In this document: positions 1 to 11,945 of the stretch, piece by piece | Layout of the letters: every line of letters starts with the position of its first letter | How positions within the stretch are numbered: the stretch's first letter is position 1 | Assembly: GCF_029227915.1 (NCBI RefSeq) | Contig: NC_079886.1 | Span: forward strand, 26,948,501 to 27,012,500 | Direction of reading: 5' to 3' | DNA: 64,000 nucleotides | From: Hydractinia symbiolongicarpus | Taxonomy: Eukaryota; Cnidaria; Hydrozoa; Anthoathecata; Hydractiniidae | Position numbers and translations under genes: made by a program | Notes under the pieces: model-generated | Seen by the model: the letters and a program-made list of their open reading frames with translations, nothing else | What the model was told of the DNA's origin: nothing | Database searches by the model: none

Positions 1-1250
1 AGAAATAATTCAAAAAATCGTTCGGCAAATGAGTTTACTCCCTGGGTACTTTCTTTGTATACTTTTCACTGTACGGGCCGAGTCCGTGATATACGGAAAA
101 TCGCGGGATTTCGTTTGCCGGCGATTAAACTCCTTTTATTCAGCGTCTCATTAAGAATGAAATCATTTTTGAAAACTGCAAGTCTCATGCGTTTTAGTGG
201 TGAAAAAATAATTTAAAGAATCGTTCGGGAAGTGAGTTTACTCCCTGCGTACTTTTTTTGTATACTTTTGACTATACAAGCCGAGTCCGGAATTCACGGG
301 AAATTGCGGGTTTTCGTTTGCCGGCGATTAAACTCCTTTTATTCAGCGTCTCATCAAAAATAAAATCGTTTTTGAAAACTACAAGTCTTATGCGTTTTAG
401 TGGTAAAAAATTAATTTAAAGAATCGTTCGGGAAGTGAGTTTACTCCCTGCGTACTTTTTTTGTATACTTTTGACTATACGAGCCGAGTCCGGGATTCAC
501 GGGAAATTGCGGGTTTTCGTTTGCCGGCGATTAAACTCCTTTTATTCAGCGTCTCATCAAAAATAAAATCGTTTTTGAAAACTACAAGTCTTATGCGTTT
601 TAGTGGTAAAAAATTAATTTAAAAAATCGTTCGGGAAATGAGTTTACTCCCTGGGTACTTTCTTTGTATATATTTCACTATACGGGCCGAGTCCGTGATA
701 TACGGAAAATCGCGGGATTTCGTTTGCCGGCGATTAAACTCCTTTTATTCAGCGTTTCATCAAAAATGAAATCATTTTTGAAAACTACAAGTCTCATGCG
801 TTTTAGTGGTGAAGAAATAATTCAAAAAATCGTTCGGCAAATGAGTTTACTCCCTGGGTACTTTCTTTGTATACTTTTCACTGTACGGGCCGAGTCCGTG
901 ATATACGGAAAATCGCGGGATTTCGTTTGCCGGCGATTAAACTCCTTTTATTCAGCGTCTCATTAAGAATGAAATCATTTTTGAAAACTGCAAGTCTCAT
1001 GCGTTTTAGTGGTGAAAAAATAATTTAAAGAATCGTTCGGGAAGTGAGTTTACTCCCTGCGTACTTTTTTTGTATACTTTTGACTATACGAGCCGAGTCC
1101 GGGATTCACGGGAAATTGCGGGTTTTCGTTTGCCGGCGATTAAACTCCTTTTATTCAGCGTCTCATCAAAAATGAAATCGTTTTTGAAAACTACAAGTCT
1201 TATGCGTTTTAGTGGTAAAAAATTAATTTAAAAAATCGTTCGGGAAATGA
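1..1250 (+). repeat. 4-monomer pattern, shift 812 bp
   Basis: The sequence from position 1 recurs from 813 onward (812 bp = 4 x 203), including the private variants CTCATTAAGAATG, AAAACTGCAAG and CCCTGCGTAC. In the first unit the CCCTGCGTAC monomer is present twice in a row (about 231-433 and 434-636, differing at only a few positions). In the second unit it occurs once (about 1,047). One unit therefore gained or lost a single monomer. The left edge is truncated by the window. Confidence 0.85.
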
Positions 1251-2262
1251 GTTTACTCCCTGGGTACTTTCTTTGTATATATTTCACTATACGGGCCGAG
1301 TCCGTGATATACGGAAAATCGCGGGATTTCGTTTGCCGGCGATTAAACTCCTTTTATTCAGCGTCTCATCAAAAGCGAAATCGTTTTTGAAAACTTCAAG
1401 TCTCATGCGTTTTAGTGGTGAAAAAATAATTTAAAGAATCGTTTGGGAAATGAGTTTACTCCCTGGGTACTTTCTTTGTACACATTTGACTATACGGGTC
1501 AAGCCCGGGATTTACGGCAAATCGCGGGTTTTCGTTTGCCGGCGATTAAACTCCTTTTATTCAGCGTCTCATAAAAATGAAATCATTTTTGAAAACTACA
1601 AGTCTCATGCGTTTTAGTGGTGAAGAAATAATTCAAAAAATCGTTCGGCAAATGAGTTTACTCCCTCGGTATTTTCTTTGTATACATTCGACTATACGGC
1701 CAAGCCCAGGATTTACGGGAAATCGCGGGTTTTTGCTTGCCGGCGATTAAACTCCTTTTATTCAGCGTCTCATCAAAAACGAAATCATTTTTGAAAACTA
1801 CAAGTCTTATGCGTTTTAGTGGTGAAAAAATAATTTAAAGAATCGTTTGGGAAATGATTTTACTTCCTGGGTACTTTCTTTGTATAAATTTAACTATACG
1901 GGCCGAGTCCGTGATATACGGAAAATCGCGGGATTTCGTTTGCCGGCGATTAAACTCCTTTTATTCAACGTCTCATCAAAAATGAAATCATTTTTGAAAA
2001 CTACAAGTCTCATGCGTTTTAGTGGTGAAGAAATAATTCAAAAAATCGTTCGGCAAATGAATTTACTCCCTGGGTACTTTCTTTGTATATATTTCACTGT
2101 ACGGGCCGAGTCCGTGATATACGGAAAATCGCGGGTTTTCGTTTGCCGGCGATTAAACTCCTTTTATTCAGCGTCTCATCAAAAACGAAATCATTTTTGA
2201 AAACTACAAGTCTCATGCGTTTTAGTGGTGAAAAAATAATTTAAAGAATCGTTTGGGAAATG
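1250..2262 (+). repeat. 5-mer higher-order unit, copy 1 of 2 (1,013 bp)
   Basis: Five monomers are repeated directly downstream at a shift of 1,013 bp. Private markers shared by both copies include CAAAAGCGAAATCG with AAAACTTCAAG (about 1,371-1,400), TTTGTACACATTTGAC (about 1,476), CCCTCGGTATTTTC and TTTTTGCTTGCC (about 1,664-1,741), and TGATTTTACTTCCTGGG (about 1,855). The only clear difference noted is CACTATACGG here against CACTGTACGG in copy 2, so the duplication is recent. Confidence 0.9.
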
Positions 2263-2464
2263 AGTTTACTCCCTGGGTACTTTCTTTGTATATATTTCAC
2301 TGTACGGGCCGAGTCCGTGATATACGGAAAATCGCGGGATTTCGTTTGCCGGCGATTAAACTCCTTTTATTCAGCGTCTCATCAAAAGCGAAATCGTTTT
2401 TGAAAACTTCAAGTCTCATGCGTTTTAGTGGTGAAAAAATAATTTAAAGAATCGTTTGGGAAAT
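2262..2464 (+). repeat. Representative 203 bp monomer (subtype A)
   Basis: This monomer runs from one GAGTTTACTCCC to the next and shows the general plan. Positions 1-30 hold GAGTTTACTCCCTGGGTAC and a pyrimidine-rich stretch. About 30-90 is the variable G+C-rich core with several CGGG motifs. About 90-100 is TTTGCCGGCG. About 100-130 is a highly conserved block containing CTCCTTTTATTCAGCGTCTC. About 135-175 is A/T-tract DNA followed by CAAGTCTCATGCGTTTTAGT. The rest is an AT-rich junction (AATAATTTAAA) ending in ATCGTTTGGGAAAT. The start point is arbitrary because the array is continuous. Confidence 0.95.
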
Positions 2465-3275
2465 GAGTTTACTCCCTGGGTACTTTCTTTGTACACATTT
2501 GACTATACGGGTCAAGCCCGGGATTTACGGCAAATCGCGGGTTTTCGTTTGCCGGCGATTAAACTCCTTTTATTCAGCGTCTCATAAAAATGAAATCATT
2601 TTTGAAAACTACAAGTCTCATGCGTTTTAGTGGTGAAGAAATAATTCAAAAAATCGTTCGGCAAATGAGTTTACTCCCTCGGTATTTTCTTTGTATACAT
2701 TCGACTATACGGCCAAGCCCAGGATTTACGGGAAATCGCGGGTTTTTGCTTGCCGGCGATTAAACTCCTTTTATTCAGCGTCTCATCAAAAACGAAATCA
2801 TTTTTGAAAACTACAAGTCTTATGCGTTTTAGTGGTGAAAAAATAATTTAAAGAATCGTTTGGGAAATGATTTTACTTCCTGGGTACTTTCTTTGTATAA
2901 ATTTAACTATACGGGCCGAGTCCGTGATATACGGAAAATCGCGGGATTTCGTTTGCCGGCGATTAAACTCCTTTTATTCAACGTCTCATCAAAAATGAAA
3001 TCATTTTTGAAAACTACAAGTCTCATGCGTTTTAGTGGTGAAGAAATAATTCAAAAAATCGTTCGGCAAATGAATTTACTCCCTGGGTACTTTCTTTGTA
3101 TATATTTCACTGTACGGGCCGAGTCCGTGATATACGGAAAATCGCGGGTTTTCGTTTGCCGGCGATTAAACTCCTTTTATTCAGCGTCTCATCAAAAACG
3201 AAATCATTTTTGAAAACTACAAGTCTCATGCGTTTTAGTGGTGAAAAAATAATTTAAAGAATCGTTTGGGAAATG
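2263..3275 (+). repeat. 5-mer higher-order unit, copy 2 of 2 (1,013 bp)
   Basis: This is the tandem partner of the preceding unit, with every listed private marker found 1,013 bp further on (for example TTTGTACACATTTGAC at about 2,489). After about 3,275 the pattern stops: the next monomer keeps the type A core but has AAAACGAAATCATTTTTG where the unit would have CAAAAGCGAAATCG. The unit is therefore present exactly twice. Confidence 0.9.
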
Positions 3276-4849
3276 AGTTTACTCCCTGGGTACTTTCTTT
3301 GTATATATTTCACTGTACGGGCCGAGTCCGTGATATACGGAAAATCGCGGGTTTTCGTTTGCCGGCGATTAAACTCCTTTTATTCAGCGTCTCATCAAAA
3401 ACGAAATCATTTTTGAAAACTACAAGTCTCATGCGTTTTAGTGGTGAAAAAATAATTTAAAGAATCGTTTGGGAAATGAGTTTACTCCCTGGGTACTTTC
3501 TTTGTATATATTTCACTGTACGGGCCGAGTCCGTGATATACGGAAAATCGCGGGATTTCGTTTGCCGGCGATTAAACTCCTTTTATTCAGCGTCTCATCA
3601 AAAACGAAATCATTTTTGAAAACTCAAGTTTCATGCGTTTTAGTGGTGAAAAAATAATTTAAAGAATCGTTCGGGAAACGAGTTTACTCCCTGGGTACTT
3701 TCTTTGTATACTTTTCACTGTACGGGCCGAGTCCGTGATATACGGAAAATCGCGGGTTTTCGTTTGCCGACGATTAAACTCCTTTTATTCAGCGTCTCAT
3801 TAAAAACGAAATCATTTTTGAAAACTACAAGTCTCATGCGTTTTAGTGGTGAAAAAATAATTTAAAGAATCGTTTGGGAAATGAGTTTACTCCCTGGGTA
3901 CTTTCTTTGTATACATTTGACTATACGGGTCAAGCCCGGGATTTACGGCAAATCGCGGGTTTTCGTTTGCCGGCGATTAAACTCCTTTTTTTCATCGTCT
4001 CATCAAAAATGAAATCATTTTTGAAAACTACAAGTCTCATGCGTTTTAGTGATGAAGAAATAATTCAAAAAATTGTTCGGCTAATGAGTTTACTCCCTGG
4101 GTATTTTCTTTGTATACATTCGACTATACGGCCAAGCCCGGGATTTACGGAAAATCGCGGGTTTTCGTTTGCCGGCGATTAAACTCCTTTTATTCAGCGT
4201 CTCATCAAAAACGAAATCATTTTTGAAAACTACATGTCTCATGCGTTTTAGTGGTGAAAAAATAATTTAAAGAATCGTTTGGGAAATGAGTTTACTCCCT
4301 GAGTACTTTCTTTGTATATATCTCATTGTACGGGCCGAGTTTGTGATATACGGAAAATCGCGGGATTTCGTTTGCCGGCGATTAAACTCCTTTTCTTCAG
4401 CGTCTCATCAAAAACGAAATCATTTTTGAAAACTACAAATTTCATGCGTTTTAGTGGTGAAAAAATAATTTAAAGAATCGTTTGGTAAATGAGTTTACTC
4501 CCTGGGTACTTTCTTTGTATACTTTTCACTGTACGGGCCGAGTCCGTGATATACGGAAAATCGCGGGTTTTCGTTTGCCGGCGATTAAACTCCTTTTATT
4601 CAGCGTCTCATCAAAAATGAAATCGTTTTTGAAAACTACAAGTCTTATGCGTTTTAGTGGTAAAAAATTAATTTAAAAAATCGTTCAAGAAATGAGTTTA
4701 CTCCCAGTTTACTTTCTTTGTATACATTTGACTATACGGGTCAAGCCCGGGATTTACGGCAAATCGCGGGTTTTCGTTTGCCGGCGATTGAACTCCCTTT
4801 ATTCAGCGTCTCATCAAAAACGAAATCATTTTTAAAAACTACAAGTCTC
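3276..4849 (+). repeat. Mixed type A/B/D monomers, no tidy multimer
   Basis: About eight monomers of types A, B, D and E. The one near 3,469-3,670 has a 1-bp-shorter GAAAACTCAAG box, which recurs inside the 8-mer at about 5,850 and 7,470. The monomer at about 4,288 has CCCTGAGTAC and GAGTTTGTGATATACGG, which recurs 3,853 bp downstream at 8,141. The segment supplies the left part of a block that is repeated at 8,093-9,543. It contains no gene. Confidence 0.8.
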
Positions 4850-6471
4850 ATGCCTTTTAGTGGTGAAAAAATAATTTAAAGAATCGTTTGGGAAATGAGT
4901 TTACTCCCTGGGTACTTTCTTTGTATACTTTTCACTGTACGGGCCGAGTCCGTGATATACGGAAAATCGCGGGATTTCCTTTGCCGGCGAATAAACTCCT
5001 TTTACTCAGCGTCTCATCAAGAATGAAATCATTTTTGAAAACTACAAGTCTCATGCGTTTTAGTGGTGAAAAAATAATTTCAAGAATCGTTTGGGAAGTG
5101 AGTTTACTCCCTGGGTACTTTCTTTGTATACTTTTGACTATACGGGCCGAGTCCGGGATTTACGGGAAATTGCGGGATTTCGTTTGCCGGCGATTAAACT
5201 CCTTTTATTCAGCGTCTTATCAAAAATGAAATCGTTTTTGAAAACTACAAGCCTTATGCGTTTAAGTGGTAAAAAATTAATTTAAAAAATCGTTCGGGAA
5301 ATGAGTTTACTCCCAGTTTACTTTCTTTGTATACATTTGACTATACGGGTCAAGCCCGCGATTTACGGCAAATGGCGGGTTTTCGTTTGCCAGCGATTGA
5401 ACTCCCTTTATTCAGCGTCTCATCAAAAACGAAATCATTTTTGAAAACTACAAGTCTCATGCGTTTTAGTGGTGAAAGAATAATTTAAAGAATCGTTTGG
5501 GAAATGAGTTTACTCCCTGGGTACTTTCTTTGTATACTTTTCACTGTACGGGCCGAGTCCGTGATATACGGAAAATCGTGGGTTTTCGTTTGCCGGCGAT
5601 TAAACTCCTTTTATTCAGCGTCTCATCAAAAATGAAGTCGTTTTTAAAAACTACAAGTCTTATGCGTTTTAGTGGTAAAAAATTAATTTAAAAAATCGTT
5701 TGGGAAATGAGTTTACTCCCTGGGTACTTTCTTTGTATATATTTCACTGTACGGGCCAAGTCCGTGATATACGGAAAATCGCGGGATTTCGTTTGCCGGC
5801 GATTAAACTCCTTTTATTCAGCGTCTCATCAAAAACGAAATCATTTTTGAAAACTCAAGTTTCATGCGTTTTAGTGGTGAATAAATAATTTAAAGAATCG
5901 TTTGGGAAACGAGTTTACTCCCTGGGTACTTTCTTTGTATACTTTTCACTGTACGGGCCGAGTCCGTGATATACGGAAAATCGCGGGTTTTCGTTTGCCG
6001 GCGATTAAACTCCTTTTATTCAGCGTCTCACTAAAAACGAAATCATTTTTGAAAACTACAAGTCTCATGCGTTTTAGTGGTGAAAAAATAATTTAAAGAA
6101 TCGTTTGGGAAATGAGTTTACTTCCTGGGTACTTTCTTTGTATACATTTGACTATACGGGTCAAGCCCGGGATTTACGGCAAATCGCGGGTTTTCGTTTG
6201 CCGGCGATTAAACTCCTTTTATTCAGCGTCTCATCAAAAATGAAATCATTTTTGAAAACTACAAGTCTCATGCGTTTTAGTGGTGAAGAAATAATTCAAA
6301 AAATTGTTCGGCTAATGAGTTTACTCCCTGGGTATTTTCTTTGTATACATTCGACTATACGGCCAAGCCCGGGATTTACGGGAAATCGCGGGTTTTCGTT
6401 TGCCGGCGATTAAACTCCTTTTATTCAGCGTCTCATCAAAAACGAAATCATTTTTGAAAACTACAAGTCTC
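4850..6471 (+). repeat. 8-mer higher-order unit, copy 1 of 2 (1,622 bp)
   Basis: Eight monomers are repeated at a shift of 1,622 bp. Markers include CATGCCTTTTAG (4,849), GATTTCCTTTGCCGGCGAATAAAC (about 4,974; given as the changes TTTCC and GAATAAAC), AATTTCAAGAATCG (about 5,077), CAAGCCTTATGCGTTTAAG (about 5,250), AAATGGCGGG with GCCAGCGATTG (about 5,372-5,400), GTGAAAGAATAATT (about 5,472) and the short GAAAACTCAAG box. These are shared with copy 2 almost without change. Confidence 0.92.
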
Positions 6472-8093
6472 ATGCCTTTTAGTGGTGAAAAAATAATTTA
6501 AAGAATCGTTTGGGAAATGAGTTTACTCCCTGGGTACTTTCTTTGTATACTTTTCACTGTACGGGCCGAGTCCGTGATATACGGAAAATCGCGGGATTTC
6601 CTTTGCCGGCGAATAAACTCCTTTTACTCAGCGTCTCATCAAGAATGAAATCATTTTTGAAAACTACAAGTCTCATGCGTTTTAGTGGTGAAAAAATAAT
6701 TTCAAGAATCGTTTGGGAAGTGAGTTTACTCCCTGGGTACTTTCTTTGTATACTTTTGACTATACGGGCCGAGTCCGGGATTTACGGGAAATTGCGGGAT
6801 TTCGTTTGCCGGCGATTAAACTCCTTTTATTCAGCGTCTTATCAAAAATGAAATCGTTTTTGAAAACTACAAGCCTTATGCGTTTAAGTGGTAAAAAATT
6901 AATTTAAAAAATCGTTCGGGAAATGAGTTTACTCCCAGTTTACTTTCTTTGTATACATTTGACTATACGGGTCAAGCCCGCGATTTACGGCAAATGGCGG
7001 GTTTTCGTTTGCCAGCGATTGAACTCCCTTTATTCAGCGTCTCATCAAAAACGAAATCATTTTTGAAAACTACAAGTCTCATGCGTTTTAGTGGTGAAAG
7101 AATAATTTAAAGAATCGTTTGGGAAATGAGTTTACTCCCTGGGTACTTTCTTTGTATACTTTTCACTGTACGGGCCGAGTCCGTGATATACGGAAAATCG
7201 TGGGTTTTCGTTTGCCGGCGATTAAACTCCTTTTATTCAGCGTCTCATCAAAAATGAAGTCGTTTTTAAAAACTACAAGTCTTATGCGTTTTAGTGGTAA
7301 AAAATTAATTTAAAAAATCGTTTGGGAAATGAGTTTACTCCCTGGGTACTTTCTTTGTATATATTTCACTGTACGGGCCGAGTCCGTGATATACGGAAAA
7401 TCGCGGGATTTCGTTTGCCGGCGATTAAACTCCTTTTATTCAGCGTCTCATCAAAAACGAAATCATTTTTGAAAACTCAAGTTTCATGCGTTTTAGTGGT
7501 GAATAAATAATTTAAAGAATCGTTTGGGAAACGAGTTTACTCCCTGGGTACTTTCTTTGTATACTTTTCACTGTACGGGCCGAGTCCGTGATATACGGAA
7601 AATCGCGGGTTTTCGTTTGCCGGCGATTAAACTCCTTTTATTCAGCGTCTCACTAAAAACGAAATCATTTTTGAAAACTACAAGTCTCATGCGTTTTAGT
7701 GGTGAAAAAATAATTTAAAGAATCGTTTGGGAAATGAGTTTACTTCCTGGGTACTTTCTTTGTATACATTTGACTATACGGGTCAAGCCCGGGATTTACG
7801 GCAAATCGCGGGTTTTCGTTTGCCGGCGATTAAACTCCTTTTATTCAGCGTCTCATCAAAAATGAAATCATTTTTGAAAACTACAAGTCTCATGCGTTTT
7901 AGTGGTGAAGAAATAATTCAAAAAATTGTTCGGCTAATGAGTTTACTCCCTGGGTATTTTCTTTGTATACATTCGACTATACGGCCAAGCCCGGGATTTA
8001 CGGGAAATCGCGGCTTTTCGTTTGCCGGCGATTAAACTCCTTTTATTCAGCGTCTCATCAAAAACGAAATCATTTTTGAAAACTACAAGTCTC
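6472..8093 (+). repeat. 8-mer higher-order unit, copy 2 of 2 (1,622 bp)
   Basis: Near-identical tandem partner of the preceding unit. The few differences I found are GGGCCAAGTCC at about 5,755 against GGGCCGAGTCC at about 7,377, and CGCGGGTTTTCG at about 6,391 against CGCGGCTTTTCG at about 8,013. The next unit would need CATGCC at about 8,094 but the sequence has CATGCG, so the pattern ends there. Confidence 0.92.
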
Positions 8094-9543
8094 ATGCGTT
8101 TTAGTGGTGAAAAAATAATTTAAAGAATCGTTTGGGAAATGAGTTTACTCCCTGAGTACTTTCTTTGTATATATTTCACTGTACGGGACGAGTTTGTGAT
8201 ATACGGAAAATCGCGGGATTTCGTTTGCCGGCGATTAAACTCCTTTTTTTCAGCGTCTCATCAAAAACGAAATCATTTTTAAAAACTACAAATTTCATGC
8301 GTTTTAGTGGTGAAAAAATAATTTAAAGAATCGTTTGGTAAATGAGTTTACTCCATGGGTACTTTCTTTGTATACTTTTCACTGTACGGGCCGAGTCCGT
8401 GATATACGGAAAATCGCGGGTTTTCGTTTGCCGGAGATTAAACTCCTTTTATTCAGCGTCTCATCAAAAATGAAATCGTTTTTGAAAACTACAAGTCTTA
8501 TGCGTTTTAGTGGTAAAAAATTAATTTAAAAAATCGTTCGAGAAATGAGTTTACTCCCAGTTTACTTTCTTTGTATACATTTGACTATACGGGTCAAGCC
8601 CGGGATTTACGGCAAATCGCTGGTTTTCGTTTGCCGGCGATTGAACTCCCTTTATTCAGCGTCTCATCAAAAACGAAATCATTTTTGAAAACTACAAATC
8701 TCATGCCTTTTAGTGGTGAAAAAATAATTTAAAGAATCGTTTGGGAAATGAGTTTACTCCCTGGGTACTTTCTTTGTATACTTTTCACTGTACGGGCCGA
8801 GTCCGTGATATACGGAAAATCGCGGGATTTCCTTTGCCGGCGATTAAACTCCTTTTATTCAGCGTCTCATCAAGAATGAAATCATTTTTGAAAACTACAA
8901 GTCTCATGCGTTTTAGTGGTGAAAAAATAATTTAAAGAATCGTTCGGGAAGTGAGTTTACTCCCTGGGTACTTTCTTTGTATACTTTTGACTATACGGGC
9001 CGAGTCCGGGATATACGGGAAATTGCGGGATTTTGTTTGCCGGCGATTAAACTCCTTTTATTCAGCGTCTTATCAAAAATGAAATCGTTTTTGAAAACTA
9101 CAAGCCTTATGCGTTTAAGTGGTAAAAAATTAATTTAAAAAGTCGTTCGCGAAATGAGTTTACTCCCAGTTTACTTTCTTTGTATACATTTGACTATACG
9201 GGTCAAACCCGGGATTTACGGCAAATTGCGGGTTTTCGTTTGCCGGCGATTGAACTCCCTTTATTCAGCGTCTCATCAAAAACGAAATCATTTTTGAAAA
9301 CTACAAGTCTCATGCGTTTTAGTGGTGAAAAAATAATTTAAAGAATCGTTTGGGAAATGAGTTGACTCCCTGGGTACTTTCTTTGTATACTTTTCACTGT
9401 ACGGGCCGAGTCCGTGATATACGGAAAATCGTGGGTTTTCGTTTGCCGGCGATTAAACTCCTTTTATTCAGCGTCTCATCAAAAATGAAGTCGTTTTTAA
9501 AAACTACAAGTCTTATGCGTTTTAGTGGTAAAAAATTAATTTA
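8094..9543 (+). repeat. Seven-monomer block, copy of ~4,240-5,690
   Basis: Monomer order and private variants match 4,240-5,690 at a constant shift of 3,853 bp (19 monomers). Examples are CCCTGAGTAC, AAATTTCATGCG, TTTGGTAAATGAG, CATGCCTTTTAG and CAAGCCTTATGCG. Divergence is greater than between the two adjacent 8-mers (for instance GCCGGAGATTAAAC here, and GAGTTGACTCCC at 9,360 where the other copy has GAGTTTACTCCC). This is an older duplication than the 8-mer pair. Confidence 0.82.
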
Positions 9544-9720
9544 AAAAATCGTTCGGGAAATGAGTTTACTCCCAGTTTACTTTCTTTGTATACATTTGAC
9601 TATACGGATAAAGCCCGGGATTTACGGGAAATCGCGGGTTTTCGTTTGCCGGCGATTAAACTCCTTTTATTCAGCGTCTCATCAAAAACGAAATCATTTT
9701 TGAAAACTAGAAGTCTCATG
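8741..9720 (+). repeat. Block related to 10,973-11,952 at an 11-mer spacing (2,232 bp)
   Basis: Five monomers match at a shift of 2,232 bp. The shared features are a type A monomer with GATTTCCTTTGCC, a CAAGCCTTATGCGTTTAAG monomer, an E/B monomer ending in GATTGAAC/GATTGAAA, an AAATCGTGGGTTTTCG monomer with ATGAAGTCGTTTTTAAAAAC, and an E monomer with GGAT(A/C)AAGCCCGGG. The copies differ at scattered bases. The same 2.23 kb spacing recurs at 24-29 kb and 52-56 kb. Confidence 0.78.
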
Positions 9721-10119
9721 CGTTCTAGTGGTAAAAAAATGATTTAAACAATCGTTCGAGAAGTAATTTTACTCCCTGGGTACTTTCTTTGTATACTTTT
9801 GACTGTACGGGCCGAGTCCGTGATATACGGAAAATCGCGGGTTTTCGTTTGCCGGCGATTAAACTCCTTTTATTCAGCGTCTCATCAAAAATGAAATCGT
9901 TTTTGAAAACTACAAGTCTTATGCGTTTTAGTGGTAAAAAATTAATTTAAAAAATCGTTCGAGAAATGAGTTTACACCCAGTTTACTTTCTTTGTATACA
10001 TTTGACTATACGGGTCAAGCCCGGGATTTACGGCAAATCGCGGGTTTTCGTTTGCCGGCGATTGAACTCCCTTTATTCAGCGTCTCATCAAAAACGAAAT
10101 CATTTTTGAAAACTACAAG

Positions 10120-11300
10120 TCTCATGCGTTCTAGTGATGAAAAAATGATTTAAACAATCGTTCGAGAAGTGATTTTACTCCCTGGGTACTTTCCTTGAAT
10201 ACTTTTGACTATACGGGCCGAGTCCGGGATTTACGGGAAATTGCGGATTTTCGTTTGCCGGCGATTAAACTCCTTTTATTCAGCGTCTCATCAAAAATGA
10301 AATCGTTTTTGAAAACTACAAGTCTCATGGGTTTTAATAGTAAAAAATTAATTTAAAAAATCGTTCGGGAAATGAGTTTACTCAAAGTTTACTTTCCTTG
10401 TATACATTTGACTATACGGGTCAAGCCCGGGATTTACGGCAAATCGCGGGTTTTCGTTTGCCGGCGATTAAACTCCTTTTATTCAGCGTCTCATCAAAAA
10501 TGAAATCATTTTTGAAAACTACAAGTCTTATGCGTTTTAGTGGTGAAGAAATAATTTAAAAAATCGTTCGGCAAATGATTTAACTCCCTGGGTATTTTCT
10601 TTGTTTACATTCGACTATACGGCCAAGCCCGGGATTTACGGGAAATCGCGGGTTTTCGTTTGCCGGCAATTAAACTCCTTTTATTCAGCGTCTCATCAAA
10701 AACGAAATCATTTTTGAAAACTACAAGTCTCATGCGTTTTAGTGGTGAAAATATAATTTAAAGAATCGTTTGGGAAATGATTTTACTCCCTGGGTACTTT
10801 CTTTGTATATATTTCACTGTACGGGCCGAGTTCGTGATATACGGAAAATCTCGGGATTTCGTTTGCCGGCGATTAAACTCCTTTTATTCAGCGTCTCATC
10901 AAAAACGAAATCATTTTTGAAAACTACAAGTTTCATGCGTTTTAGTGGTGAAAAAATAATTTAAAGAATCGTTTGGGAAATGAGGTTACTCCCTGGGTAC
11001 TTTCTTTGTATACTTTTCACTGTATGGGCCGAGTCCGTGATATACGGAAAATCGCGGGATTTCCTTTGCCGGCGATTAAACTCCTTTTATTCAGCGTCTC
11101 ATCAAGAATGAAATCATTTTTGAAAACTACAAGTCTCATGCGTTTTAGTGGTGAAAAAATAATTTAAAGAATCGTTCGGGAAGTGAGTTTACTCCCTGGG
11201 TACTTTCTTTGTATACTTTTGACTATACGGGCCGAGTCCGGGATTTACGGGAAATTGCGGGTTTTCGTTTGCCGGCGATTAAACTCCTTTTATTCAGCGT
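10120..11300 (+). repeat. Six-monomer block, copy 1 (shift 1,826 bp)
   Basis: The run starting at GCGTTCTAGTGATGAAAAAA (10,127) recurs 1,826 bp (9 monomers) downstream. Shared private markers are GTGATTTTACTCCC with TTTCCTTG, CATGGGTTTTAATAG, TACTCAAAGTTTAC, TGATTTAACTCCC with TTTGTTTACATTCG, GGCAATTAAAC, GAAAATATAATT and TGAGGTTACTCCC with CACTGTATGGG. The match ends after about 11,300, where this copy continues as the CAAGCCTTATG monomer. Confidence 0.85.
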
Positions 11301-11945
11301 CTCATCAAAAATGAAATCGGTTTTGAAAACTACAAGCCTTATGCGTTTAAGTGGTAAAAAATTAATTTAAAAAATCGTTCGAGAAATGAGTTTACTCCCA
11401 GTTTACTTTCTTTGTATACATTTGACTATACGGGTCAAGCCCGGGATTTACGGCAAATCGCGGGTTTTCGTTTGCCGGCGATTGAAATCCCTTTATTCAG
11501 CGTCTCATCAAAAACGAAATCATTTTTGAAAACTACAAGTCTCATGCGTTTTAGTGGTGAAAAAATAATTTAAAGAATCGTTTGGGAAATGAGTTTACTC
11601 CCTGGGTACTTTCTTTGTATACTTTTCACTGTACGGGCCAAGTCCGTGATATACGGAAAATCGTGGGTTTTCGTTTGCCGGCGATTAAACTCCTTTTATT
11701 CAGCGTCTCATCAAAAATGAAGTCGTTTTTAAAAACTACAAGTCTTATGCGTTTTAGTGGTAAAAAAATAATTTAAAAAATCGTTCGGGAAATGAGTTTA
11801 CTCCCAGTTTACTTTCTTTGTATACATTTGACTATACGGATCAAGCCCGGGATTTACGGGAAATCGCGGGTTTTCGTTTGCCGGCGATTAAACTCCTTTT
11901 ATTCAGCGTCTCATCAAAAATTAAATCATTTTTGAAAACTACAAG

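Noticed and set aside
2285-2300. TATA-like TTTGTATATATTTC as a promoter
   Set aside because: It is a subtype variant of TTTGTATACTTTTC in a repeat monomer; no initiator, gene or conservation supports promoter function. Satellite transcription would need RNA evidence.
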